Below are positions 15,810 through 25,003 of a DNA stretch of 64,000 bases, piece by piece (the first letter of the stretch is position 1; the number at the start of each line of letters is the position of its first letter). The notes under the pieces were generated by a model. It was given only the letters and a program-made list of their open reading frames with translations, was not told where the DNA came from and searched no databases. The DNA is from CBDFHC01 sp965247585 (GTDB lineage Bacteria > Chloroflexota > Dehalococcoidia > Lucifugimonadales > GCA-2712585), in the NCBI GenBank assembly GCA_965247585.1, contig CBDFHC010000003.1, positions 1 through 64,000 of the forward strand. Reading direction: 5' to 3'. A program made the position numbers and the translations under genes.

Positions 15810-17246
15810 ATGGCCATCGTCTGGCCCCCCGTATACGACAGTAGCTATCTCCCCACGGAAGGCCAACCCTACTGGTCGCCCACCCTGGAAACCATGGCCC
15901 CGGAGGAGCGGCATCAGCAAATCCTGGAAAAGCTCCGCGCCCAGGTGCGCTGGGCCTACCAGCACTCCAACATGTATCGCCGCCTCTGGAAAGACACTGA
16001 CACCGACCCCAATTGCATCGCCTCCCTGGAAGACTTTCACCGTCTCCCCTTCCTGACCAAGGACGTCATCCGGGAGGACCAGGCGCTCCATCCCCCCTTC
16101 GGCAGCAACCTCTGCGAACCTCCGGAAAACCTGTTCCGCATCCACGGCTCCACCGGGACCACAGGCGCCCCTACTATCCTCGCCATCAGCAAAGGCGACT
16201 GGCGCCGCATCGCCGAGGCCCATGCCAGGGTGATGTGGGGCATGGGCATCCGCCCCAGCGACACCGTATTCATCGCCGCGCCCTTTAGCCTCTACATGGG
16301 AAGCTGGGGCGCCCTGCTGGGTGCCGAGCGGCTGGGCGCTCGTTCTTTCCCCTTCGGCGCAGGCAACCCGGGCCAGACCCGCATGGCCGTCCGTTGGCTC
16401 CAGGCCACCAGGCCCACCGTCTTCTACGGCACCTCTTCCTTTGCCCTATATCTGGCCGAGACCGCACGGGAGGAGGGCGTCGACCCTCAAGAGGGCTTCG
16501 GCTTCCGCATCATGTTCTTCTCAGGCGAGCCCGGCGCTTCAGTCCCTGCCACCCGCCGCCTGCTTCAAGAGACCTATGGCGCCAAAATAATGGACAGCGG
16601 CTCCACCGCGGAGATGAGCCCCTGGATGAGCAACGGCCAGTGCTCAGAAGGTCAGGGCATGCACCTGTGGCAGGACATCGTCCTCACCGAGGTGGTGGAC
16701 CGGGATACCAAACAGGTGGTCCCCTACGGTCACGAGGGCGTACCCGTGTATACCCACCTGGAGCGCACATCTCAACCCATGATCAGGTTCTGGTCCGGTG
16801 ACCTTACCCGGTGGATTGACGATCCATGTCCCTGCGGCCGCACCTATCCCCGCCTGCCCCGCGGCATCTACGGCCGCGTCGACGACATGGTCATCATCCG
16901 GGGCGAAAACGTCTATCCCAGCGCCGTGGAGAACGTCGTCCGTGGCTTCCCCGGCCTCTCCGGCGAGTTCCGCTTGGTCGTCACCCGGGAGCGCGCCATG
17001 GACCGGCTGATAGTTCTGGCGGAGTACGCGGAGGACACCGCCCAATCGGCCCGCTCCAACATTTCGGCGCTGGACACCCTCCGTCGCCGCGTCGAAACCG
17101 AGCTCCGCAGCGCTCTGGGCGTCAGGGCGGACGTGGAACTGAAGGCCCCGGGTGAGCTGGAGCGCACCCAGTTCAAGGCCAAGCGCGTCATAGACCAGCG
17201 CGACTTTTTTGGCGACGGTTCAGCCCCTACCGAAAGTGCGGCATAA
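15810..17246 (+). CDS. Phenylacetate-CoA ligase-family acyl-CoA synthetase (PaaK-like)
   Basis: This 478-residue AMP-forming ligase lacks the large N-terminal part of typical acyl-CoA synthetases, like PaaK. The ATP-binding loop is HGSTGTTGAP, followed by DSGSTAEMSP and the late RVDDMVIIRGENVYPS motif. It probably activates the acid that the adjacent mutase rearranges; a hydroxy- or branched short-chain acid would fit the hcm-like arrangement, but the substrate cannot be read from sequence. Its 3' end overlaps the convergent flavin oxidoreductase gene by 20 bases. Confidence 0.82.
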   Translation: MAIVWPPVYDSSYLPTEGQPYWSPTLETMAPEERHQQILEKLRAQVRWAYQHSNMYRRLWKDTDTDPNCIASLEDFHRLPFLTKDVIREDQALHPPFGSNLCEPPENLFRIHGSTGTTGAPTILAISKGDWRRIAEAHARVMWGMGIRPSDTVFIAAPFSLYMGSWGALLGAERLGARSFPFGAGNPGQTRMAVRWLQATRPTVFYGTSSFALYLAETAREEGVDPQEGFGFRIMFFSGEPGASVPATRRLLQETYGAKIMDSGSTAEMSPWMSNGQCSEGQGMHLWQDIVLTEVVDRDTKQVVPYGHEGVPVYTHLERTSQPMIRFWSGDLTRWIDDPCPCGRTYPRLPRGIYGRVDDMVIIRGENVYPSAVENVVRGFPGLSGEFRLVVTRERAMDRLIVLAEYAEDTAQSARSNISALDTLRRRVETELRSALGVRADVELKAPGELERTQFKAKRVIDQRDFFGDGSAPTESAA

Positions 17247-18276
17247 CCTTCTCAGCGAACAGCCGCATTGACCGCTCCACCTTTTCGTGCGGCAGCAGCC
17301 CGCCTATATTGAACCAGCACATAAACTCCTGCGGGTCCAGCAACTCCTGGAACCCCTTCAACCTCTCTATGCACGCCTCCGGGTCGCCTATCGCCGCGTA
17401 CTCGCCGCACACCCGCTGAAACGTTAGCTCCGTCACGCTACGCCGCGGCGCCACGCTCTCGGAGACTACACTCTGCGCCTTCCTGGCTGACGCCTCTTGC
17501 ATCTCCGTCAACGCGCCCAGGTAATTGTTCACCGTGGCCTCCACCTCTTCCCGGGCCTTCTTGGAGTCTTCGGCCACGTAAACTGGCAGATTCACCGTGG
17601 CCTTCATGGCATTTGGGTTGTGGCCGCTGGCGCCAAGCCGGTTCCGGTACGCCTGCAACCCCGTCCTCACCCCCTCCGTCGTGGCAATCAACGGCGTCGC
17701 CAGAATGTTGTGCCCCAACTCCCCCACCAGCTCAAACGTCTGCGGGCTATTGGAGGCCACGTAAACCGGCGGATGCGGCCTCTGGTACGGCTTCGGCACC
17801 ACCCGCAAACCCTCCGCCTTGTAGTACTGCCCTTCAAACGTCAGTTCGTCCTCGGTCCACGCCTTAAGCACGAAGTCCAGCGCCTCCCGAAACCGGTCGC
17901 CGCTCTCACTCAGCGGCACGCCGTACCCTTCGAAGTGCGTCGGAATGGAGCCCCTCCCTATCCCAAAGATCGCCCGCCCGTGGGACAGCACGTCCAGCGT
18001 CGCCGTCTCCTCCGCCAGCCTTATGGGGTGGTGCAGCGGCACCAGGTTCACCGCCGTCCCAATCTTGATCCTCTTCGTCGCCTGCGCTATCGCCGCGCCC
18101 AACACCAACGGCGCCGGCATTATGGAGAACCTGGCGTTGAAATGCAGCTCGGCGACCCAGACCGTGTCAAACCCTAGCTCGTCGGCCAGCCGCGCCTGGG
18201 CTATCGTGTCCGCGTACCTTTCCGCCGGCGACTGGTCCGGCGCGCACGGCAACTGGAAGAAGAGGCCAAACTCCAT
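17227..18276 (-). CDS. Luciferase-like (LLM class) flavin-dependent oxidoreductase
   Basis: The 349 residues are a typical bacterial luciferase/F420-type TIM barrel: MEFGLFFQLPC at the start, LGFDTVWVAELHF, GTAVNLVPLHHPIRLAEETA, GIGRGS and RPHPPVYVASNSPQT. Such enzymes use FMN or F420 to hydroxylate or reduce small organic substrates. It is convergent with the CoA ligase and stands upstream of nothing in its own direction, so its substrate is open. Confidence 0.85.
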   Translation of the reverse strand: MEFGLFFQLPCAPDQSPAERYADTIAQARLADELGFDTVWVAELHFNARFSIMPAPLVLGAAIAQATKRIKIGTAVNLVPLHHPIRLAEETATLDVLSHGRAIFGIGRGSIPTHFEGYGVPLSESGDRFREALDFVLKAWTEDELTFEGQYYKAEGLRVVPKPYQRPHPPVYVASNSPQTFELVGELGHNILATPLIATTEGVRTGLQAYRNRLGASGHNPNAMKATVNLPVYVAEDSKKAREEVEATVNNYLGALTEMQEASARKAQSVVSESVAPRRSVTELTFQRVCGEYAAIGDPEACIERLKGFQELLDPQEFMCWFNIGGLLPHEKVERSMRLFAEKVMPHFR

Positions 18277-18366
18277 TATTTCGACCCTGTATTCATATCT
18301 TTACCACGCCCTGCCGCAAACGGCGCATTAGTCTCGCCAGCGCGCCTGTCCACCCATCTCCCCACC

Positions 18367-18927
18367 CTACAGCGTCAGCTCAAACACCAGCTCTGACCCG
18401 CCCTTCAGCTCAATCCGCTTGGGACTCTTGTCCGAATCCAGGTCCGTATATGTGAGGCTGTAGCTCTCTTTCAGGTCCACCAGTTGCGTCGGGTTCGGCA
18501 CCGAGTTCATGATCGCGAACGTCGCCCCCGGCGGCGACAATATGTGCCGATTCAATGAGTGCCACGTCCCCACCTTGAACGAGAATCCTTTGTTCGGGTT
18601 TATCAGGAACGCCCGAACATCCTCCGGCGCGGGTATCGCCAGCGGGTCATCCATATCCGTGGGTGCCGCCGCCGCCACCACCGCCGGTGAGCCGCTCATC
18701 TGTATAAAGCTCTGCGTCACCCCATAGTGCCGCTCTAGCTGCCAAAAAGATTTGCCCTGGTACGGCTGCCAGATCACAGCTACCGTCGTTTTCCCCTCTG
18801 CCTTGTAGTCGGACACAGCCAGTATCCGGTGGTCCGCCGGATGATCTTGGGCGTCAAGAATGAAGCCATACGGCTCAAACGACTCCTCCGTCATCGGCTC
18901 TACCTTTAGCTTGTGCACCCTGGTCAT
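18367..18927 (-). CDS. Ureidoglycolate lyase (AllA)-like cupin protein
   Basis: The 186 residues resemble the AllA/DUF4437-type cupin family: EPMTEESFEPYGFIL at the N-terminus, ERHYGVTQSFIQMSGSP, and a GTWHSLNRHILSPPG strand with histidines. In purine breakdown AllA releases urea from ureidoglycolate, but no other allantoin gene is nearby, so another small hydroxy-acid substrate is equally possible. ATG 18927 is preceded by GGAGG at eight bases; an upstream in-frame start lacks this. Confidence 0.65.
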   Translation of the reverse strand: MTRVHKLKVEPMTEESFEPYGFILDAQDHPADHRILAVSDYKAEGKTTVAVIWQPYQGKSFWQLERHYGVTQSFIQMSGSPAVVAAAAPTDMDDPLAIPAPEDVRAFLINPNKGFSFKVGTWHSLNRHILSPPGATFAIMNSVPNPTQLVDLKESYSLTYTDLDSDKSPKRIELKGGSELVFELTL

Positions 18928-19144
18928 CTCAGCGCCTCCTCTTTTCCTTCCGTCGGGCCCGCACTCCACCGCACTTGTAACAATACATTTTCGTGTACCA
19001 TCGTCACGGTCGAATCAGATTGTACGTAACCCCGGCCTCTGGAACAACTTATCAATAAGGTGACCTCCTACCCACCTACGCCACCAACCCGCTCATCCTG
19101 AGACTCTCAAAGTACGAGCCCATACGGCATTCCGCCCCCCACCA

Positions 19145-19210
19145 TATCATTCTGAGGCCGCCCGTGAGGATCGAAGAATCTGGGTGTGGTGGGAGAGCAC
19201 GTGTAACCCT
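19145..19210 (+). repeat. Intergenic repeat R2, copy a (with a partial R3 at about 19085-19105)
   Basis: It reads CATTCTGAGGCCGCCCGTGA, then GGATCGAAGAATCTGGGTGT and GGTGGGAGAGCAC, nearly identical to 46361-46414. A short CAACCCGCTCATCCTGAG piece just upstream matches R3 at 38032. It fills most of the gap between the AllA-like and VTT-protein genes. Confidence 0.85.
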
Positions 19211-19277
19211 TGCGCCCTCATGCCCAGCGATACCTCCGCCATGCGGAATTCCTCTAAAACCCGTATCTTATTCACCA

Positions 19278-19865
19278 ATGAAGCTAATTAGTCGGGTGAC
19301 ATCGCTGATCGCCCAGGCCGGCTGGAGGAAATCGGAGAACCGCCTTCGGTTGGCCGTATTCATGGCCGTGATTGGCGTGGTCGTGGCCGCCTTGCTGTTC
19401 CGTGATCTAGTCGACCTGGAAAAGGTCGGCTACCTTGGCGTGGGCCTAACGGTCCTGGTCGCCACCGGCGGCCTGGTCATCCCGCTGCCCAGCCTGGTGA
19501 CTGCTTGTGCCGCCAGCGCCTTCCTAAACCCGCCATACCTGGCGTTGGTGGCCTGCACCGCCGCCACCATCGGCGAGCTCACTGGCTACTTCTTGGGCTA
19601 TAGTGGCCGGGGCTTCATACGCCAGCACCGCCTATACACTCGTATGGAAAGCTGGATGCGACGCCGAGGCTGGCTGGTGCTCTTTCTGGTGACTCTCGTT
19701 CCCAATCCCATTTTCGATCTGGTCGGCATCGCCGCCGGTGTGCTCCGATACCCTCTTTGGCGGTTCCTTACCATCGTCTGGCTGGGCAAGCTGCTCAAAT
19801 TCCTGGCCTTGGCATACGCCTGCGCCTCCAGCATTGACTGGGTCTCCGACCTGTTCGGTGTCTAG
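19278..19865 (+). CDS. VTT-domain (DedA/SNARE-associated) membrane protein
   Basis: The 195 residues have about five hydrophobic segments and VTT-family features: a loop GLVIPLPSLVTACAASAF, GELTGYFLGYSGRGF, and VTLVPNPIFDLVGIAAG with the re-entrant proline. DedA-type proteins act in membrane lipid flipping or homeostasis. ATG 19278 is chosen because the open frame upstream runs through repeat R2 and is not protein-like. Confidence 0.72.
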   Translation: MKLISRVTSLIAQAGWRKSENRLRLAVFMAVIGVVVAALLFRDLVDLEKVGYLGVGLTVLVATGGLVIPLPSLVTACAASAFLNPPYLALVACTAATIGELTGYFLGYSGRGFIRQHRLYTRMESWMRRRGWLVLFLVTLVPNPIFDLVGIAAGVLRYPLWRFLTIVWLGKLLKFLALAYACASSIDWVSDLFGV

Positions 19866-20047
19866 TTGGACTCATTCCCTTTCCAAGCAAACCCTCACCT
19901 CCGATACCACACGGCGGCGTGCTCGCCCCACCACAAATCCTAACCCGCTGGTAGCAAAGACCCGCAAGGCTGGCCACACCAACGCATTATGCTAGACTGG
20001 CGCGGACAGGTGAGGGCGTTTCAGCCGGTTTCTGAGAGGGGTGGCAA

Positions 20048-21619
20048 ATGCTGGACTTGTTGATTCGCAATGGGCTGATAGTTGACGGCACCGGCAGCGC
20101 CGGCTACTACGGCGCCGTAGGCGTCGAGGGGGACAGTGTACACGTCCTCTTGGGAGACGTCAGCCAGGTAGAAGCCGGCCGGGTCATTGACGCCACCGGA
20201 CACGTGGTTTGCCCGGGGTTCATTGACCTCCACTCCCACGGGGGCCTTGTCATTCTTGGGGAGCCGCGTCACGAGCCCAAGGTCCGCCAGGGGGTGACCA
20301 CCGAGCTGATAGGCATCGACGGGAACTCTGTCGCCCCGTTCAAAACACAACAGGATCTCCACGACTTCATCGAGCTGGACGCCGGGCTCAACGGCAAGCC
20401 GCCCATGCCCGCCCAGTGGGCCAGCGTGGCCGATTATCTAGGAATGTTCGACAAGAAGGTGGCGGTCAACATCTGCTACATTCTCGGCAACTCCCCGGTG
20501 CGCATCTGGTCTCTAGGCTGGGACCAGCGCCCTGCCACCGGCGCGGAAATTGCAAACATGCGGTCCGTAGTCCGGGAGGCCATGGAGGAGGGCGCATTCG
20601 GACTCTCCACCGGGCTGGACTACCCGCCCGGCAGCTACGCCGATACGCCTGAGCTCACAGAGCTCTGCCAGGAGGTTGCCCGCCTGGGAGGTATCTACCA
20701 CACCCACGTCCGCTACTCGCTGGGAGACCGATTCCTCGACCCGTTCAAGGAGGCCGTCGAAATCGCCGGCGACAGTGAAGTGGCGTTGCACATCACCCAC
20801 TTCGCCCAGCGGGTGGACAATCCCGCCGGGGCACGCCGGTTGCTGGAGTACGTTGAGGACCAGCGGGAACGGGGTATGGACCTCACCTTCGACACCTTTC
20901 CCTACTTGGTGGGAAGCACTCGATTGCTGATCATGCTTCCCCAGTGGACGCACGATGGCGGTCCGGCCAAGCTCAAAGCGGTCCTCAGGTCGGAGGAGGC
21001 CAGGGAGCGCCTTCGCAAAGAGGTGCGTGCTCGAACAAGCTGGGACGAGATTTGGCTAACCTACCTTGAGCAGCCCCAAAACCGGCAATATGAAGGCCGC
21101 TCCATGGCGGATATCGCGGAAATGATGAACAAGGGCGTGGTGGACGCCATGTGCGACCTGCTCCTGGAGGAAAACCTGCAAATCTCGTTCACCGGGACCT
21201 CGCGAAACGGTCCCACTGTTCCCATGTTCATGGCGCATCCCTTGTGCATGGTGGGCAGCGATGCCGTCATGGTGGGTGAGTTCCCCAACCCTCACACCTA
21301 CGGCACCTTTCCGCACATCCTGTCGGAGTACGTGCGGGAGGAGCGCTGGCTCTCCCTGCCCGAGGCTATCCGAAAAATGACCTCTTTCGCGGCGCAGCGG
21401 CTGGGGTTGCAGGACCGGGGCATTCTACGGGACGGAATGAAAGCGGACATAGTGGTGTTCGATGCGGATCGAATCAAGGCCCCCGCCACGCGGCATGACC
21501 CCAAGCAGTTCGCCGTGGGCATACCCTATGTCATCGTGAACGGCGAACTGGTCATAGACAACGGCGAACATTCGGGGGCGTTACCGGGACGAGCCCTTCG
21601 CCGCGGTCGTAGGGAATGA
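20048..21619 (+). CDS. N-acyl-D-amino-acid deacylase-family amidohydrolase
   Basis: This 523-residue metal-dependent amidohydrolase begins LDLLIRNGLIVDGTGSAG and has the HxH motif in CPGFIDLHSHGG, EEGAFGLSTGLDYPPG, IYHTHVRY, VALHITHF and the C-terminal GILRDGMKADIVVFD. D-aminoacylases remove acyl groups from N-acyl-D-amino acids, and related proteins hydrolyse other cyclic or linear amides. GAGGGG precedes the ATG. It appears monocistronic. Confidence 0.85.
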   Translation: MLDLLIRNGLIVDGTGSAGYYGAVGVEGDSVHVLLGDVSQVEAGRVIDATGHVVCPGFIDLHSHGGLVILGEPRHEPKVRQGVTTELIGIDGNSVAPFKTQQDLHDFIELDAGLNGKPPMPAQWASVADYLGMFDKKVAVNICYILGNSPVRIWSLGWDQRPATGAEIANMRSVVREAMEEGAFGLSTGLDYPPGSYADTPELTELCQEVARLGGIYHTHVRYSLGDRFLDPFKEAVEIAGDSEVALHITHFAQRVDNPAGARRLLEYVEDQRERGMDLTFDTFPYLVGSTRLLIMLPQWTHDGGPAKLKAVLRSEEARERLRKEVRARTSWDEIWLTYLEQPQNRQYEGRSMADIAEMMNKGVVDAMCDLLLEENLQISFTGTSRNGPTVPMFMAHPLCMVGSDAVMVGEFPNPHTYGTFPHILSEYVREERWLSLPEAIRKMTSFAAQRLGLQDRGILRDGMKADIVVFDADRIKAPATRHDPKQFAVGIPYVIVNGELVIDNGEHSGALPGRALRRGRRE

Positions 21620-21786
21620 AAGGAACGAGCGCGGTTACCACCCGCCTACCGTATCCCTCTCCCACCGGCCCCATTATTCGTTGTAAAATGTCCTCACATT
21701 CGTCCACGCGGCGGCGTAACCTACTACCGTAGCTACCCCCGTTACGCCCCCCCTCCCTCTATAAATCGAGCTGCAAGGAGGAGCAA

Positions 21787-23223
21787 ATGGCCAGCACTGA
21801 CATGGCTCTAACGGCCCACCTTATGCGTCGCGCCGGTTTTGGCGCCACCCGAGACGAGCTGGAAGCCTACGTCGCCAAAGGGTACCAGGCCACCATCGAG
21901 GAGCTTCTGCACCCTGAATCCGCCCCGCCGGCCCTCGAAGATGAGGACATCATCCGGCGTTATCACGTTGACGAGAACGACTTTGTTCAGATTCAAAGCT
22001 GCCAGACCTACTGGGTCTACCGCATGATCAACACCCGGCGGCCCCTGGAGGAAAAGCTGGCCCTCTTTTGGCACCAGGTTTTCGCCACGGGCAACGCCAA
22101 GATCAGCCATCCCAGGGCCGTTATGAAGCAGATCGCTATGTTTCGCGCCTTCGGGCTGGAGAGCTTCCGTACCCTGTTGCTCCAGTTGTCCAAGAGCCCC
22201 GCCATGATCTTCTGGCTGGACAACAAGGACAACCACATGGGCGCCGTCAACGAGAATTTCGGCCGCGAGCTTCTCGAGCTTTTCTCTATGGGCGTCGGCA
22301 ATTACACCGAGGACGATGTCAAGCAGGCCTCCCGCGCTTTCACCGGCTGGACCATTCGCAGCGAGTCCATGATGTCCGCCCGCTCCCGGCAGGACCTGGT
22401 CCTTCCCTATGGGTACCTGGACTGGCTCTTCGAATATAAGGACGAAGACCACGACGGCGGCGTAAAGAATTTCCTGGGTCATGAGGGCGCCTTCAAAGGC
22501 GAGGACGTCATAGACATCATCTGCCAGCACCCCGCCACCGCCAGGTTCGTCGCCCGCCACCTCTACAACTTCTTCGTGGCGGACGAGCCCCAGGTCCCGG
22601 CTTGGGAGACCGTCCCTCCCCGCGATCCCGGGGCCATCAGCACTCTGGCCGACGCCTTCGTCCAAAACGGCTACGAAATTCGCTCTGTGCTGCGCGTTCT
22701 CTTCAACTCGGACTTCTTCAAAAACGCCCAGTTCGACAAGATCAAAAGCCCCGCGGAGCTCGTCGTCGGTACCGCTCGAATGGCCGGAGGCCACACCTTC
22801 CCAGACCTCTCTGACGTTAACCTCGCCGGACTGCCCGGTATCATGGGTCAGTCACTTCTCGACCCCCCCAGCGTGGAAGGCTGGCACACCGGCCCCGAGT
22901 GGATCACCACCGGCAGCCTCGCCGACCGCGTCAACTACGCTTCAGAGCAATTCGCTGATGCCGCCAGACCCGGCGTCCGGGCTATCATCAGCAGGGTCCA
23001 GGCCCAATGGGACGGGCAGTCTCCCCAGGACCTGGTGGACGCCTGCCTTGATCAAATCGGCCCCATCATCGTATCCCAGGACACCCGGCGGGAGCTGGTT
23101 GACCACGCCGCGGACAACGGCGATTCAGCGTCCACCACCGGCGGTGCAACCCTTGCTCCCGCCGACAGGATTAAAGAGATGCTTCAGCTCATCGTGGCCA
23201 TCCCCGAATATCAGGCCGCCTGA
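21787..23223 (+). CDS. DUF1800-family protein
   Basis: The 478 residues match DUF1800 from memory: HLMRRAGFGATRDELEAYV at the N-terminus, EKLALFWHQVFATG, FGRELLELFSMGVGNYTEDD, SRAFTGWTI and LLDPPSVEGWHTG. The family is widespread, often exported, and its biochemical role is unknown; no signal peptide is evident here. AAGGAGGAG precedes ATG by about five bases. It is followed within 50 bases by an NHL-repeat gene, so the two are probably co-transcribed. Confidence 0.85.
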   Translation: MASTDMALTAHLMRRAGFGATRDELEAYVAKGYQATIEELLHPESAPPALEDEDIIRRYHVDENDFVQIQSCQTYWVYRMINTRRPLEEKLALFWHQVFATGNAKISHPRAVMKQIAMFRAFGLESFRTLLLQLSKSPAMIFWLDNKDNHMGAVNENFGRELLELFSMGVGNYTEDDVKQASRAFTGWTIRSESMMSARSRQDLVLPYGYLDWLFEYKDEDHDGGVKNFLGHEGAFKGEDVIDIICQHPATARFVARHLYNFFVADEPQVPAWETVPPRDPGAISTLADAFVQNGYEIRSVLRVLFNSDFFKNAQFDKIKSPAELVVGTARMAGGHTFPDLSDVNLAGLPGIMGQSLLDPPSVEGWHTGPEWITTGSLADRVNYASEQFADAARPGVRAIISRVQAQWDGQSPQDLVDACLDQIGPIIVSQDTRRELVDHAADNGDSASTTGGATLAPADRIKEMLQLIVAIPEYQAA

Positions 23224-23273
23224 CTGGCGACACTGCCGCAAGGCGTCCCAACGAGCAAGAAAGAGGGTTGGAA

Positions 23274-24314
23274 ATGAACGCTCAATCCGGCTACCAATAC
23301 AGCCACACCCTTGGGTTCTGCACCATTAACGGTCAGGGCTTCTGGCATCCCGTTGACTTCGCCATGGGCCGTGACGGTGTCCTGTACGTCTTGAACCGCG
23401 GCACCATGGAGCTGCGTGACTTCATGTCCTATAAGAGGATCACCGTTTGCACTTTGGACGACAGGTATCTGGGCCAGTTCAGCGGTGGCGGGAGCGGCGA
23501 CGGTCAGATTATGTGGCCCTCCGCCATCGCCCTGGACCGGGACGAGAACCTTTACTTTTCTGACGAAGCGCTTCAACGAATCACCATCGTGGACAAGGAA
23601 GGCCGCTTTCTGGCGAAATGGGGGATCAAAGGAAACGGGGACGGCCAGTTTGATCGTCCCGCCAGCATCATCTTTGATAAGGACGAGAACCTCCTCGTGG
23701 TGGACGGGCTAAACAACCGTATTCAGAGGTATACAAAGGAAGGCCGGTTCCTCGGTCAGTGGGGCCGCCCCGGCGCCGGTGATGGCGAGTTCAACATGCC
23801 CTGGGGCATCGCCCTTGACCACGCCGATAACGTCTACGTGACCGACTGGCGAAACGATCGTATCCAGAAGTTCGATGCCGATGGCAGCCACCTCAACACT
23901 TGGGGCGAATCGGGCGACGGCGACGGCCAGTTCCACCGTCCCTCCGGCCTCGCCGTTGACGCGGAAGGCACCATCTTCGTAGCCGACTGGGGAAACGAGC
24001 GCGTCCAGGTCCTCGGCCCGGATGGCGCCTACCGCGCCCAGTTCAAAGGTGAATCCGGCTTGTCCAAGTGGGCTCAGGACTGGTTTGCCTCAGACCACAT
24101 GGACCTCCTAGAGGAGCGGGAAAAGTCCAACATGGAGCCGCCCCTGGATCCTCCCGTGGGCGAGTTCTTCCGCAACGAGCCCGCGGGAATCGAGAAGCTG
24201 TTCTGGGCGCCCACCACCGTCAAGCTGGATGATCAAGGCAACATCTACGTCGTGGACACCTGCCGCCACCGCATCCAGGTTTACCGTCAGGCTCAGGTCC
24301 CAACCCCGGCCTAA
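23274..24314 (+). CDS. NHL-repeat beta-propeller protein
   Basis: The 346 residues contain at least four NHL-type repeats with the pattern GxGDGQF..P..IA.D....V.D..N.RIQ (for example GAGDGEFNMPWGIALDHADN), which form a beta-propeller used for binding or as a lyase scaffold. A TTG at 23268 is in frame, but AGAGGG and ATG 23274 fit better. The region 24057-24215 encoding EREKSNMEPPLDPPVGEF is duplicated as a relic at 25551-25705. A strong hairpin terminator follows about 140 bases later. Confidence 0.82.
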   Translation: MNAQSGYQYSHTLGFCTINGQGFWHPVDFAMGRDGVLYVLNRGTMELRDFMSYKRITVCTLDDRYLGQFSGGGSGDGQIMWPSAIALDRDENLYFSDEALQRITIVDKEGRFLAKWGIKGNGDGQFDRPASIIFDKDENLLVVDGLNNRIQRYTKEGRFLGQWGRPGAGDGEFNMPWGIALDHADNVYVTDWRNDRIQKFDADGSHLNTWGESGDGDGQFHRPSGLAVDAEGTIFVADWGNERVQVLGPDGAYRAQFKGESGLSKWAQDWFASDHMDLLEEREKSNMEPPLDPPVGEFFRNEPAGIEKLFWAPTTVKLDDQGNIYVVDTCRHRIQVYRQAQVPTPA

Positions 24315-24450
24315 GCTTTGATACACCGGCCCTAACCGGCTGATGCAACAGGGGAGTACAGCGGACCGAAGCCCCTTTTGCCGAGGGACGCAGTCCAGGG
24401 GTCCCGGCGCTACCCTCTGCCCACAAGACTGGAGCAACGTTGCGTTAAAT

Positions 24451-24488
24451 AATAAAGAGCCCCTCCTGGTCTGGAGGGGCTCTTTATT
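24451..24488. terminator. Strong bidirectional rho-independent terminator
   Basis: A 16-bp perfect stem (AATAAAGAGCCCCTCC and its complement) with a six-base loop gives A/T runs on both sides. It separates the convergent NHL and SelW-like genes. Upstream at about 24350-24420 is a degraded stretch resembling the first part of repeat R1 copy f. Confidence 0.92.
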
Positions 24489-24504
24489 CTAAGCTTGGTC
24501 TGTT

Positions 24505-24789
24505 CTATGCTACCGGGGCCGGCTCCGGCGCCGCGTCTACTTTCTCCTGAATTACCACTTTCATCTCACGGACCCGTGTCAGGTCGGGCATCTTATTATC
24601 CTCTTCTTCGTGCCTGTCGAAGATCTTCTCCCCTTCCACATACACCTCAAGCCGGCTGTTGGCGCCGGGGGTCAGGGAGATCGCTACGTCTTTACCAAAT
24701 TGCCTGAAGAATTCATTCGCCAACCACGTGGCGACAGCGTGGTACTGTCAAGGCACGCAGTAGACTATATCAACATTGATTTTCCACAT
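24505..24789 (-). CDS. SelW-like (Rdx family) selenoprotein with in-frame TGA
   Basis: Reading TGA 24748-24750 as selenocysteine gives 94 residues beginning MWKINVDIVYCVPU-QYHA. The CxxU motif (C11, U14) sits at the end of the first strand, exactly as in SelW/SelT/SelH thioredoxin-like proteins, followed by the helix WLANEFFRQFG and the strand-turn VYVEGEKIFDRHEE. ATG 24789 is preceded by GAGGAGG at seven bases; without readthrough only 13 codons would be made. A stem-loop 14-31 bases after the TGA supports Sec insertion. Such proteins are small thiol/selenol oxidoreductases. A standard annotation would start at 24723 and lose the active site. Confidence 0.85.
24717..24734 (-). promoter_or_regulatory. 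Putative bacterial SECIS stem-loop of the SelW-like gene
   Basis: Bases +14 to +31 after the TGA form a perfect 6-bp stem (UCGCCA with UGGCGA) around the loop CGUGGU. The loop has G-U at +21/+22, close to the G-U that SelB recognises in E. coli fdhF (by memory one base nearer). Not tested by folding software. Confidence 0.65.
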
Positions 24790-25003
24790 AGGATCGCCTC
24801 CTCTATATCTAATCAGCTAGTCCGGATCTGGAGATTGTCAAAGGACCCGTAGATTTAGCCAAATCCCATTGTAAGTTAAGAAGCTCAAATTGCCAAGGAT
24901 TGTCCAACGGGTCCCTAACTCCATGCCCTGTCTTTACAGTCGTGCAGGACAGCGATACTATCCAAGTCGCCACTCACTCGCAATAAGGAACCTATTCGCT
25001 AGT

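Noticed and set aside
19164..19277. N-terminal extension of the VTT protein from 19164
   Set aside because: The extension is translated repeat R2 and has no membrane-protein character.
24505..24723. Treating the SelW-like gene as a 72-residue protein starting at 24723
   Set aside because: This start lacks a ribosome-binding site and begins inside the first helix, losing the active-site strand and CxxU motif.
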